A stretch of 64,000 nt of DNA. It comes from BCD1 sp965230565 (lineage in GTDB: Bacteria > Bacteroidota > Bacteroidia > Chitinophagales > Saprospiraceae). Below, one piece after another: positions 1 through 8,494 of the stretch (positions are counted from its first letter, which is position 1; every line of letters begins with the position of its first letter). The notes under the pieces were generated by a model that saw nothing but the letters and a program-made list of their open reading frames with translations, did not search any database and had not been told where the DNA came from. The stretch covers positions 248,001-312,000 of the forward strand of contig CBDDLH010000012.1 in assembly GCA_965230565.1 (NCBI GenBank). The letters run 5' to 3'. Position numbers and translations under genes: made by a program.

Positions 1-1095
1 GAATTTGTGGCTGAAATAAAGAATATGACCGAATCGGCCAAGACCGAGAAGGAAAAAATAAACATCCTGTATAATTATCTGCAGGAGAATTACAGGTATG
101 TAAGTGTGCAGCTTGATCTTGGCGGCTGGGAACCGTTTGACGCTGAGTACGTGTACAGGAATAAATATGGAGACTGCAAGGCATTGACTAATTTTATGGG
201 CGCCATGTTGAAAGTGGCCGGAGTAGAATCCCGTCCCGCATTGATTGGTAACGGCAGTATGTTTTATCATGTCTCCGAAGATTTTACTACCTCTATTTTT
301 AACCACGTAATCCTTTATGTTCCGGGAATAGATTATTGGCTGGAATGCACCAGTAGTCAATTTCCCCCTAATTATGTGGGCTCCGGTAATGCCAATCGAA
401 ATGCATTATTGATTAAAGAAACGGGGGGGCATTTAATTAAAACACCGGATCTCAAAGCTCAGGATAATAGCCGGGAAAGTACAACCCACATTAAATTCAA
501 AGAAGACGGATCTGCAGAAATCACTGAAGAAATAAGTGCTTATGGCAGTAAGCATGAATTATACAGGGCCATCAAGAATCAATTGTCGGAAACGGAAACT
601 ATCAAGTGGCTTGAGAATGAGACTTCTATTCCGGCAGTTAGTTTTAAATCTTTCCATGTTTCAGCAGGTGAGGTAACTCCGGAAAGCACTTTTTCTTATG
701 AAGCAGTGTCCAGAAGGTTCGGATCAAAAGCGGGAAAGAGAATATTCCTCCCATTAAATGTTGTCAATAATTACAAAAGGATTCCACCAAAAAAGCAAAA
801 CCGAATCTACCCGGTAAGCATTAAGGAAGGTTTTGTAGAAAAGGATAGTATAGTAATACAATTGCCTGTAGGTTATGGAGTAGAAAGTATTCCGGAAGAA
901 TCCATTTCCATTGAAGAAGATTTTGGTAATTTCGAAATGACTGTGGAAACCAAACAAAATAAACTCATCATTTCAAGAAGGATCGAGCTCAAAAAAACTA
1001 CCCTGGCTCCGGATCAATACGGTAAATACAGAAATTTCTTTAAACAGGTAGCCAAAGCGGATAGTCATAAGGCTGTTTTGGTGAGAAAACCATGA
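1..1095 (+). CDS. Transglutaminase-like protein of the DUF3857 type, C-terminal part only
   Basis: The reading frame is open at the left edge, so this is the last 364 or so residues of a longer protein; the GTG at position 7 is not a believable start. The visible part begins with a transglutaminase-like core: Cys59 in GDCKALTN, His102 in NHV and Glu115 in LECTSSQ, numbered from the first complete codon. The third position of the triad is usually Asp, so Glu is a mild departure. A beta-rich tail without a membrane segment follows, as in Bacteroidota proteins with DUF3857, a transglutaminase core and a C-terminal domain. The family is probably periplasmic and its substrate is unknown. The fold is clear, the biochemical role is not. 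Confidence 0.8.
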   Translation, partial: EFVAEIKNMTESAKTEKEKINILYNYLQENYRYVSVQLDLGGWEPFDAEYVYRNKYGDCKALTNFMGAMLKVAGVESRPALIGNGSMFYHVSEDFTTSIFNHVILYVPGIDYWLECTSSQFPPNYVGSGNANRNALLIKETGGHLIKTPDLKAQDNSRESTTHIKFKEDGSAEITEEISAYGSKHELYRAIKNQLSETETIKWLENETSIPAVSFKSFHVSAGEVTPESTFSYEAVSRRFGSKAGKRIFLPLNVVNNYKRIPPKKQNRIYPVSIKEGFVEKDSIVIQLPVGYGVESIPEESISIEEDFGNFEMTVETKQNKLIISRRIELKKTTLAPDQYGKYRNFFKQVAKADSHKAVLVRKP

Positions 1096-1209
1096 TGGGA
1101 GGTTTGAGAAGTGAATAGTGCAAAATGCAGGGTGATGAGTGTAGAATTGTTACTATTCATTAAAATTAGGTTTCTGACTAGTAGTATAACTTATCGCAAG
1201 TAGAATTTT

Positions 1210-3114
1210 TTACTTAAAATCTACATCCACAATGGGGATTTTGATTTCTACCCTTGTCCCGGTAGCTTTTCCGGATTTTGGATCAAAAAGGTCGATGGTA
1301 TTCACATGTACGTCAATGCCTTTTGACTGCATGAGAATCTGCAGCCGTTTTTCGGTGATGGAAGTGCCTCGTGAGCGATGACTTTGATAACGGACATCCT
1401 GTGATTGTAGTTCTCTTACTTTTTTTCTGCCAATACCATCATCTTCCACGGTACAAAGAATGATGTCTTCATCAAAAAGGCTGAAATTAACAATGACTTT
1501 TCCTGTTTTTTTACTTCTCAGGCCGTGTTCGATGGCATTTTCAATATAGGGCTGAACGATCATGGCCGGAATGCTGAGAATATCTTCTTCAAGATCATCA
1601 TCCAATTGGATCTCGTAGTGAAGTTTGTTATCGAAGCGCAATTTTTGATTGATGTACAGATAGGTTTCCAGGAATTCAATTTCTTTTTCCAGGGAGATGA
1701 CTTCCACTTCAGAGTAGTCGAGGCTCTGCCGCATGAGTTTTGCGAATTTGGCGAGGTATTTAGCTGCGGCATTCGGGTCTTTGGAGGTGATGAAACTTTG
1801 GATGGAATTCAGTGCATTATACATGAAATGCGGATTCATTTGTGCTCTGAGTGCTTTTAACCGGAGTCTTTTGGCTTCCAGTTTCAGCAATTCGGTTTCC
1901 TGCCTTTTTTCGGCAGCATCGTATTTCGCTTCCAGTTCTTTTTGCCGGCCCTTGTCTACCTGTTCATTATATTTTTCAAGGTATTGTTCATGGGCCAGTT
2001 GGAATTCATAAGCTTCCTTATAGTCACCTTCTTCCGCATAAAAGGCAGCAATATCTTTACTGACGGTGGATAATTGCCTGAAGTCGGAAATTTTCTTGGC
2101 ATAATCGTAGGCCAGTTCCAGTTGTTCAAGGCCTTTTTTGTTTTTTCCGGTTTCCAGATAGATCCTTCCCCGCCAGGCAGCGATGGTCGACAGGTTGTAA
2201 TATTCCTGGTCAGAAGCATATAAGGATTCGGCTTGTTCGAAGAGTTCGAGGGCCTCTACATAGCGTTCTTCTTCCAGATAAATATATCCGAGGTTTCCAT
2301 AGGCACTGGCCTGGGCTTTTTCACTGGTATCATCATCGGTTTCTATAGCTTTTATGAAATAGTGGATAGCGTTTTCACGATCGTTTACGGACATATAGGC
2401 ATTTCCGGTATTGAGGTAGTGCCAGGAAAGTCGTGTGTTCATGTGCAGAGATTCACACATTTCAACAACTTTAAGGAAGGCTGAGACACTTTTTTCAGGT
2501 TCATCGTTTAGCTCAAAAACTTTTCCCTGACCACTATAAATGAGGGTAAGAAAATAATAATCTTTTAAAGAAAGCTCTACGCCTATTTTATGGATATGTT
2601 TCTGAGCCCGTAAGAGATCCTCAAGTCCCTGGGAGTAATTGCCGTGCAGCAGGTTGATATATCCTTCCCGGCAGGCAATTCTGCCGGTCAACTGCTCGTC
2701 CGGAAATTTTTTAAGTAATCTTTTCGCTTTATGTAATAATTCAGACGCTTTGGTGATTTGGTTGAGGTTCATGGAGGTACCGGCATAATCGATGAGTATT
2801 TCTGCCTGCTGATGTATGGTGCCTATATCATTGAGGATTTTCATGGCTAGCAGAAAATATCGTTCTGCTTCCTCGAAATTGTAACGATGATTTTCAACAA
2901 TGGCTTTGTTGAGGTAAAAATTGAGTATAAAGTCTGGATAGTCGTAAGTTTCAAGAATATTGAATTGTTCTTCCAGCAGGGCCAGTGCCTTATTGACATC
3001 GGTAAATGCATAATGGGTGGTGAGATGATCGATGAGCACCAACCTTTGTCTAGGATCCTGCTGAATTCGGAGCTTTTGCTCCAGTTCTTCAATTTTATTG
3101 ATAAAGCTTACCAT
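1210..3114 (-). CDS. TPR-repeat sensor histidine kinase, LytS type, without membrane segments
   Basis: The first 400 or so residues form a chain of tetratricopeptide-like helical pairs (for example GNAYMSVNDRENAIHYFIKA). A coiled coil then leads into a LytS-type kinase core. The phospho-acceptor His429 lies in MNPHFMYNALNS, the N-box is ENAIEHG near residue 525 and the G1 box is DDGIGRKK near 560. There is no signal peptide or membrane helix, so it should sense a cytoplasmic ligand or protein through the TPRs. LytS kinases normally phosphorylate LytTR response regulators, but none is encoded in the window. A 48-codon lysine-rich peptide gene ends 75 nt upstream on the same strand and may share its transcript. 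Assignment as a kinase is firm; signal and target are unknown. Confidence 0.92.
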   Translation of the reverse strand: MVSFINKIEELEQKLRIQQDPRQRLVLIDHLTTHYAFTDVNKALALLEEQFNILETYDYPDFILNFYLNKAIVENHRYNFEEAERYFLLAMKILNDIGTIHQQAEILIDYAGTSMNLNQITKASELLHKAKRLLKKFPDEQLTGRIACREGYINLLHGNYSQGLEDLLRAQKHIHKIGVELSLKDYYFLTLIYSGQGKVFELNDEPEKSVSAFLKVVEMCESLHMNTRLSWHYLNTGNAYMSVNDRENAIHYFIKAIETDDDTSEKAQASAYGNLGYIYLEEERYVEALELFEQAESLYASDQEYYNLSTIAAWRGRIYLETGKNKKGLEQLELAYDYAKKISDFRQLSTVSKDIAAFYAEEGDYKEAYEFQLAHEQYLEKYNEQVDKGRQKELEAKYDAAEKRQETELLKLEAKRLRLKALRAQMNPHFMYNALNSIQSFITSKDPNAAAKYLAKFAKLMRQSLDYSEVEVISLEKEIEFLETYLYINQKLRFDNKLHYEIQLDDDLEEDILSIPAMIVQPYIENAIEHGLRSKKTGKVIVNFSLFDEDIILCTVEDDGIGRKKVRELQSQDVRYQSHRSRGTSITEKRLQILMQSKGIDVHVNTIDLFDPKSGKATGTRVEIKIPIVDVDFK

Positions 3115-3189
3115 TGCTGAGAAACGAAAGAAGGGCTTGACCCATTTCTGGAAAAAGCCCCTCTTTCAGTAGTGTGTAAATCAGTTCTA

Positions 3190-3336
3190 TTATTGTGGAA
3201 CAATGCCACCAAGGCCATTATTCCATTTCTTTTTCTTATTGTCGTTTTTACCACCGACAATTTTTTTCATGTCTTTTTTCTTCAGGGTTTTTAGGTCCTT
3301 TTTCAGATCGTCAAGTTTTTTCTTGGATTTTCCCAT
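3190..3336 (-). CDS. Small lysine-rich peptide with a GG-leader-like motif
   Basis: This 48-codon frame runs from ATG at 3336 to TAA at 3190. The product starts MGKSKKKLDDLKKDLK and continues TLKKKDMKKIVGGK, followed by an 18-residue Lys/Asn/Gly-rich tail ending GLGGIVPQ. The stretch L-K-K-K-D-M-K-K-I-V-G-G resembles the double-glycine leaders of Bacteroidota natural-product precursors, in which an amphipathic leader ends in GG before the core peptide. More than a third of residues are lysine, so a nucleic-acid-binding peptide is the alternative. It sits directly upstream of the TPR histidine kinase on the same strand. No maturase, C39-peptidase transporter or radical SAM gene is visible. The frame is real; expression and the leader reading are inferred. 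Confidence 0.5.
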   Translation of the reverse strand: MGKSKKKLDDLKKDLKTLKKKDMKKIVGGKNDNKKKKWNNGLGGIVPQ

Positions 3337-3564
3337 TGTATGTTATTTTAAAACCAGTTTAAGGGTGAAAAACTCACTCGACACAAAACATTTGGGAATA
3401 TTTCATATCTGTTTTATCACAAATAATAAGTAAAGATAACAAAAAAAGAGGATTATCGAAAGTATGTTTTATCTCCAGACAAAAACTTTAACAGTTTTAC
3501 TGTTGGGCAGCAATAGAGAAACTATCGAAAAATAAACGGAGATTTACCTTAAAGCGAACACTTT

Positions 3565-3873
3565 TCAGGATTGTTTCAGTCTTCTGACACTCGTCCAGGC
3601 ACCGCCGTTGTAAGCCTCAAGTCCATAAGCTTTTAATCGTGAAGCAGCTACTCCACTACGACGGCCGGAAGCGCAACAGGTAATGATTGGTTTGTTGTAT
3701 TTTTTGAGTTGTTTGATTTGCTTGTCAATTACGTGCAAAGGCATATGGACTGAACCTTTTACATGTCCGTTTTTATACTCTGCTTTGGTGCGAACATCCA
3801 AGACAATGGCTCCATCATCAAGCAATGCTTTGATATCGGGACCTCCAAAGAGTTTTTTTAAAAATCCAAACAT
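3565..3873 (-). CDS. Single-domain rhodanese-like protein
   Basis: A 102-residue single rhodanese domain. The substrate-side motif is LDVR (residues 25-28) and the active-site loop is C67-A-S-G-R-R-S, giving catalytic Cys67 with an additional Cys66 beside it. Stand-alone rhodaneses carry sulfane sulfur as a persulfide and pass it to acceptors. The N-terminus (MFGFLKKLFGG) is short and amphipathic but has no clear export signal, so the protein is probably cytoplasmic. A second rhodanese lies about 200 nt upstream on the same strand, and the two are only distantly alike outside the loop. A larger sulfur pathway is not visible nearby. Confidence 0.88.
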   Translation of the reverse strand: MFGFLKKLFGGPDIKALLDDGAIVLDVRTKAEYKNGHVKGSVHMPLHVIDKQIKQLKKYNKPIITCCASGRRSGVAASRLKAYGLEAYNGGAWTSVRRLKQS

Positions 3874-4012
3874 GATAAGAATAATTTAGAGTTTGAAAAT
3901 AAGGTTAGTAAGGTGATTAAAGTTGCTGGTACAAGGGAAAATATGGTTAAGTTACAAGACAAATTTAAACAGAAACCAGCAATCAGAAACTTGTAACTAA
4001 TTTTTTTTAGCA

Positions 4013-4053
4013 AAAGACCGGAAATCGGAATAATGATCCAATCTCCGGTCTTT
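4013..4053 (-). terminator. Hairpin between the two rhodanese genes
   Basis: Perfect 10-bp inverted repeat AAAGACCGGA (4013-4022) and TCCGGTCTTT (4044-4053) lying 26 nt past the stop of the upstream rhodanese. On the minus strand the stem is followed by only a short T stretch, so a terminator is plausible rather than certain. Confidence 0.4.
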
Positions 4054-4079
4054 GATTTGGTCTTATGACCTATGTTAAT

Positions 4080-4367
4080 TTACGCAGCTTTTACTTTTAC
4101 CGCATCAACCATGGCCCAACTTCCTCCGTTATATACATCACTAACGCCCTGGTTTTGGAAAAATTGAGCAGCCATACCACTACGGTTACCTGAAGCGCAG
4201 CAGAATACCAAAGGTTTTGACATTTCCTTGATCTCTTCAAAACGAGAAGCTACCGTACCAAGGGGAATGTTGATAGAGCCTTCTGCGTTTCTGCCCGCAA
4301 ACTCATAAGGCTCTCTTACGTCAATGATCGTTGCATTTGGGTCGTTGATAATTGATTGAATATCCAT
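4080..4367 (-). CDS. Single-domain rhodanese-like protein
   Basis: A 95-residue rhodanese domain with IDVREP at residues 15-20 and the active-site loop C57-A-S-G-N-R-S, again with a preceding Cys56. Start ATG at 4367. It is the first of two same-strand rhodanese genes separated by about 200 nt and a hairpin, so they may be transcribed separately. A perfect Bacteroidota -7 element (TATCTTTG on the minus strand, plus-strand 4426-4433) lies about 60 nt upstream. The likely role is cytoplasmic sulfane-sulfur transfer; the partner is unknown. Confidence 0.88.
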   Translation of the reverse strand: MDIQSIINDPNATIIDVREPYEFAGRNAEGSINIPLGTVASRFEEIKEMSKPLVFCCASGNRSGMAAQFFQNQGVSDVYNGGSWAMVDAVKVKAA

Positions 4368-4425
4368 TTTCTTAAAATTGTATTTTTTGATTAATAAAAT
4401 TGTCTAAATGTCCGATTAACGAGTG

Positions 4426-4433
4426 CAAAGATA
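4426..4433 (-). promoter_or_regulatory. Candidate -7 element before the rhodanese gene
   Basis: Minus-strand TATCTTTG matches the Bacteroidota -7 consensus TAnnTTTG exactly. No good TTTG-type -33 box is found 19-21 nt further upstream, so only half of the promoter is supported. Confidence 0.35.
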
Positions 4434-4661
4434 TGCGCATGGGAAAGTTCCATCAGTGATTAGAGTCACATTTTGGAAAAATGCGGGAATAAGGTAAATG
4501 TAAAGTGCATAATGCATGATGTAGAATTTAAAAGGATTTTTTCTTGAGTATATACTGATTTCGTTGCGCACATTGCGTTCCTATTGCGTCCTTGTGGTTA
4601 AACGACACGCATGCTCCATTTACCCCGATTTAGGAAATTGTTTTTATTGCTGCTTAAATCT

Positions 4662-6470
4662 TTAAAAACTCTCCTCCGTTGCCTGTAGTAAACTACGATA
4701 TTGATGGAAAATGGAGGATTTTGAAACAAACCCAAGATAGGTCCCATCAGGTTTGAGCACAGGAAGATTCCAGGCATCATGGATCTCGAATTTACTAAGC
4801 ACATCCTCCATAGGTTCGTTGACCATTAATGTGGTGGGTGGGTTGTGCATCAAATGTTTGACATAAAGATGATCATACAGGTCGGTTTTGAACATGGTTT
4901 CCCGAACATCATCGAGTAAAATAATGCCCAGGAAAATCCCCTCATCATTCGTAACCGCAAACAAATTTCTATGTGAACTTGCAATTATCTGCACCAATTC
5001 TCCCAGTGTTTGTTTTGGACGAAGTATGGAAAAGTTGGTCTCGATCAGGTTTTCGAGATTCATATTCTTCAGAATCTGTCGATCCTTCTCATGGGCTGGA
5101 ACCCAAAGCCCTTTTTGGTACAATTCTTTGGTAAATACCGATTGAGGTTCGAAAAAGGAGGATACCAGATAGGACAAGGCAGAAACAATCATCAGCGGAA
5201 TGAAAAGCGAGTACCCTCCGGTGATCTCTGCAATGAGGAATATTCCCGTAAGCGGTGATTTGATAACACCACTCAAAATACCGGCCATAGCCACCGCCAC
5301 AAAATCAGAAGTGTTGAGATCAACGATCCCCAATTCATTAACGATGGCAGCAAATGCAAATCCCAGGGAGGCTCCGGTGATCATCGAGGGAGCGAATATA
5401 CCTCCGTTTCCACCAATGGCCATAGTGATTGCACTGGCAATAGATTTGGCAAAAACGATCATTACGGAGATCAAAATCAACACCCAGATATTATCTGAAA
5501 AAGCATAAAATAAACTGTGTTCCGTTATGGCCTTAAATTGTCCCGTCAGTAATTGATTGACCGTTTCATACCCCTCTCCAAACAGCGGAGGTAATAAAAA
5601 GATCAAGGCTCCGATGGATAGTCCACCGAACAGTATTTTATAAACACCCTTTTCAAATTTTGCCACGTAATTCTGTATACCGAGGTTGATTCGGATCATG
5701 TAGGTGGACAATAATCCTGCGAAAATTCCCAACAGAATAAAAAATGGAAGACTTTCAAAACTCCAGTCTCCTTCCGGCAGGTAGAATAACTTTTTGTAAT
5801 AAAGCAATTTAGCTACAACCGCTCCGGTGGCTGCCGAGATCAGTAAAGGAATAAACGCATGAAGGGCAAAGTCTGTCAATAAAACTTCAAAGGCAAAAAT
5901 AACCGCAGCAACAGGACTATTGAAAATAGCAGCCATACCCGCTGCTGCGCCACAGGCCAGGAATAAGGTTTGTTTGTTTCTGCCTACCTGAAGTATTCGG
6001 GCAATGTTAGATCCGATGGATGCTCCTGTGCGAACAATAGGTGCCTCCAGTCCAACAGAACCACCAAAACCTACTGTGAGGGAACCACTGACTACATGAG
6101 CATACATTTCATTGGGAGGAAGATTTACCTTTTTTCGGCTTATTCGGTTGATGAGCGGAGGAAATCCAAGTTTAAGTGGTTGTTTGAGAAAGTATCTGTA
6201 AAATAGTACCGCCAGGGTAATACCTATGATTGGGAAAAAAACAAAACCCAGTCTGCCGCTGGTAGGATCATTGCCGTATAACCATTGCCCAATAGTATGT
6301 ACCGCATATTTCAAAATAACCGCTGCCAAACCCGCACCAATACCTATGATGATACTCACCAGTACCATGTAGTTGCGGTAATTAACATGTGAAGAAGTCC
6401 AGAAAATGGCTTTGAACCCCTTTATACGCAACCAGCGCCACCATTTCTTTATTTCGAAAATTATATTCAT
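4662..6470 (-). CDS. ClC-family chloride channel/transporter with C-terminal CBS pair
   Basis: I take ATG at 6470 as start (602 residues); a TTG 21 nt upstream is in frame but less likely. The N-terminal 440 or so residues form the multi-helix ClC membrane domain, and two CBS domains follow, as in many ClC proteins of this size. Visible ClC motifs are GGSVGLEAP, where Glu142 corresponds to the gating glutamate of G(K/R)EGP, and GGNGGIFAP, equivalent to GxFxP. The usual first motif GSGIP is not recognisable; the region reads LGFPPLINRI. It should move chloride or another small anion, perhaps in exchange for protons, gated by nucleotide binding to the CBS pair. The gene directly follows the disrupted DUF3667 gene. 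Confidence 0.93.
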   Translation of the reverse strand: MNIIFEIKKWWRWLRIKGFKAIFWTSSHVNYRNYMVLVSIIIGIGAGLAAVILKYAVHTIGQWLYGNDPTSGRLGFVFFPIIGITLAVLFYRYFLKQPLKLGFPPLINRISRKKVNLPPNEMYAHVVSGSLTVGFGGSVGLEAPIVRTGASIGSNIARILQVGRNKQTLFLACGAAAGMAAIFNSPVAAVIFAFEVLLTDFALHAFIPLLISAATGAVVAKLLYYKKLFYLPEGDWSFESLPFFILLGIFAGLLSTYMIRINLGIQNYVAKFEKGVYKILFGGLSIGALIFLLPPLFGEGYETVNQLLTGQFKAITEHSLFYAFSDNIWVLILISVMIVFAKSIASAITMAIGGNGGIFAPSMITGASLGFAFAAIVNELGIVDLNTSDFVAVAMAGILSGVIKSPLTGIFLIAEITGGYSLFIPLMIVSALSYLVSSFFEPQSVFTKELYQKGLWVPAHEKDRQILKNMNLENLIETNFSILRPKQTLGELVQIIASSHRNLFAVTNDEGIFLGIILLDDVRETMFKTDLYDHLYVKHLMHNPPTTLMVNEPMEDVLSKFEIHDAWNLPVLKPDGTYLGFVSKSSIFHQYRSLLQATEESF

Positions 6471-6483
6471 CGGCACTTCAACT

Positions 6484-7336
6484 TCATACAAACTGTATAG
6501 TTATCCAGAATAAAATGAACCGGTAAATCGTAAAAGCAAAGCTAGCCAAAGCAAAAATAAAAACAATGGATTTTAGCCCAATTAACCACCATTTTTGATG
6601 ATAAAATCTGCGGAATGACAACAGGAAAAACCGCAAAAGGGAAAGCCCCAAAAGCGGCATCAAGATACTGTCATTGATAACGAGGTTTTTCCCGGTAATC
6701 AAGCTGTATAAGAGTGTGAACAATTATAATTAGTACCGGCAACACCAGGAAGTGAGCAAACAGGTTGTAAATGTTTATTTCAATAGACAATAAAAAATGA
6801 TCAATGACATAAGGCCTGCTTTTTAAGAAAAGTAAGGAAAGTATGATGCCCAGAGCCGGAATGTATAGCAATATCAGCCATTTGGCTACTCCGGGGGCAA
6901 TTTCGTTATACCGCTGTTCGAAAACCTCAGTGGTTATTTGTTTTTGATTACTGATGTCTTCAATTTTTCGTTTGGCATATTCCGCATAGTAGGTTTGACC
7001 AGTATGGATTTTTAATGCTGGAAGAAAAACTTCAAAAGGTGTAAAAATGAAATAAATGACGGTCAGCAAAACATAGAGGGAGCTGGGCCTGAAAAAAGGT
7101 CTCCTTTTGCCTTTGGCATAATTTTCAGAAAGTTGTCCTGGCCGGGAAACATTGAGCCATAGGGTTTTGAATAGCTTATTATCGAGATTGAAAAGGGTAT
7201 TGATGAATTCACCCAGCAAGGTTCTGAGCTTACGATCCTCCGGACCAATGACCTTTTCACCGCAGTAACCGCAATAATTTCCTGTAAACTCCTTTTGGCA
7301 GGAAAGACATGTTTTGCCAGATTTTGGGTGTTCCAT
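6484..7336 (-). pseudogene. DUF3667 zinc-ribbon membrane protein, split by a frame change
   Basis: The first frame (7336 to 6671, 221 residues) opens with a zinc ribbon (CLSCQ and CGYCG) and a conserved stretch around NKLFKTLWLN and GKRRPFFRPSSLY, then membrane helices. It ends shortly after LPVLIIIVHTLIQL. The remaining helices typical of the family tail (RFFLLSFRRFYHQKWW and onward) continue in the +1 frame down to 6484. The switch must occur between the in-frame stop just above 6723 and the stop at 6671. An extra base, perhaps in the A5 run of GGGAAAAACC, would explain it. DUF3667 proteins are membrane proteins of unknown function. This is either a genuine pseudogene or a sequence error. 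Confidence 0.72.
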
Positions 7337-7388
7337 TCCGGGAATATTTTCCTCTAAGTTAAGATATTCCCGGAATGGTTAGTAATAC

Positions 7389-8336
7389 TCATTCCCCGAA
7401 ATCCCAGGAAACCTTATAAATCCTTCCCAGTCCATTAGCTGACTGAGATATTTCCTTCAGGAATTCTTTAAAAGTGAGTTTTTCGGAATAACTCTGTTGA
7501 ACATCCGTCCGTTCACTAGTGAAATACAGTGTTTTTGTCTTTAGATCGTAAAAAGGGCAATAGTCCAGCTTGTTCGAATTAACAGGTTTATTAAAATTTA
7601 AGGAAGGCTGCCATTTGCCCTGCTCATCTTTCAGGCTGTAATACAGGTCACCTCCGCCATTGCCGTCTTCTCGTCCGAAAGAGGAAAAAATGATGAGCGA
7701 TTCATCCGGGGCCACCCAGGCATTAAATTCATAAGCCAGGGTGTTGACCGCTTTGCTTAAAGACCTTGGAGGCAGATAACGTCCGTCCTTATATTCACAA
7801 ATGTAAATATCTTCCCTCCCTTTGGTGTCTTCCAGCGTTGCCGTGAAATACAGGTTTTTGGAGGAGGTTATCGATGGATAAAATTCTTCTGCTTCACTAT
7901 TGACAGGAGCCCCAAGGTTCTTGGGTTCAGACCAGGGAGCATTTTTGTTTTTCCGGCTGACCATCCATATGTCGTAATCCTTGGGTTTTGCTGAGGTATC
8001 ATCCAACGGTCGGTTGGAAGCAAAATAAAGGGAATTGCCGTCAGGGCTAAAGGCGGGTTCAATATCCCTAAATTGACCGGAAAAGGAAACGATCTCCGGC
8101 TGACTCCAATCACCTTCATTATCTTTGGAGACGACGATAAAAGAAATGTTTTTTTTGAAGCTTTCTACCGTAAAGTAAATTTCGTGTCCGTCGGGAGATA
8201 AGGCAAAATCCCGAACGTTGACTTGTTGTTTACTAAACCAGGGCAGTAAATTTTCCAGCGCATTTTCAGGACTGGTTTGACTTGTTACCAAACCGGGAAA
8301 AAGTACCAGACACAAGAGGGTGATAAATGATTTCAT
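7389..8336 (-). CDS. Secreted PD40 (WD40-like) beta-propeller protein
   Basis: A 315-residue protein with a signal peptide (MKSFITLLCLVLFPGLVTSQ) followed by several PD40/TolB-like repeats. Examples are FALSPDGHEIYFT, AFSPDGNSLYFAS and YPSITSSKNLYFT, each an SPDG or similar turn followed by a beta strand. About five blades are visible. Such small periplasmic propellers are common in Bacteroidota; they probably bind peptides or glycans, and no enzyme motif is seen. It is on the same strand as the DUF3667 and ClC genes but separated by about 50 nt. The fold is supported, the role unknown. Confidence 0.82.
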   Translation of the reverse strand: MKSFITLLCLVLFPGLVTSQTSPENALENLLPWFSKQQVNVRDFALSPDGHEIYFTVESFKKNISFIVVSKDNEGDWSQPEIVSFSGQFRDIEPAFSPDGNSLYFASNRPLDDTSAKPKDYDIWMVSRKNKNAPWSEPKNLGAPVNSEAEEFYPSITSSKNLYFTATLEDTKGREDIYICEYKDGRYLPPRSLSKAVNTLAYEFNAWVAPDESLIIFSSFGREDGNGGGDLYYSLKDEQGKWQPSLNFNKPVNSNKLDYCPFYDLKTKTLYFTSERTDVQQSYSEKLTFKEFLKEISQSANGLGRIYKVSWDFGE

Positions 8337-8494
8337 GACCTTACATTTTTGTTTGTTTAAAAAAATGAAGGATGTGGCTTTGACTATTTGTTTCGAGTTA
8401 CGAGTTGAAGTTATGCCGGATTTTTAAGAACCTTAAATGTTCCTTCAAAAATTTATAAACCAGTAACCAGCACCTGGCAACCAGCAACAGTAAA

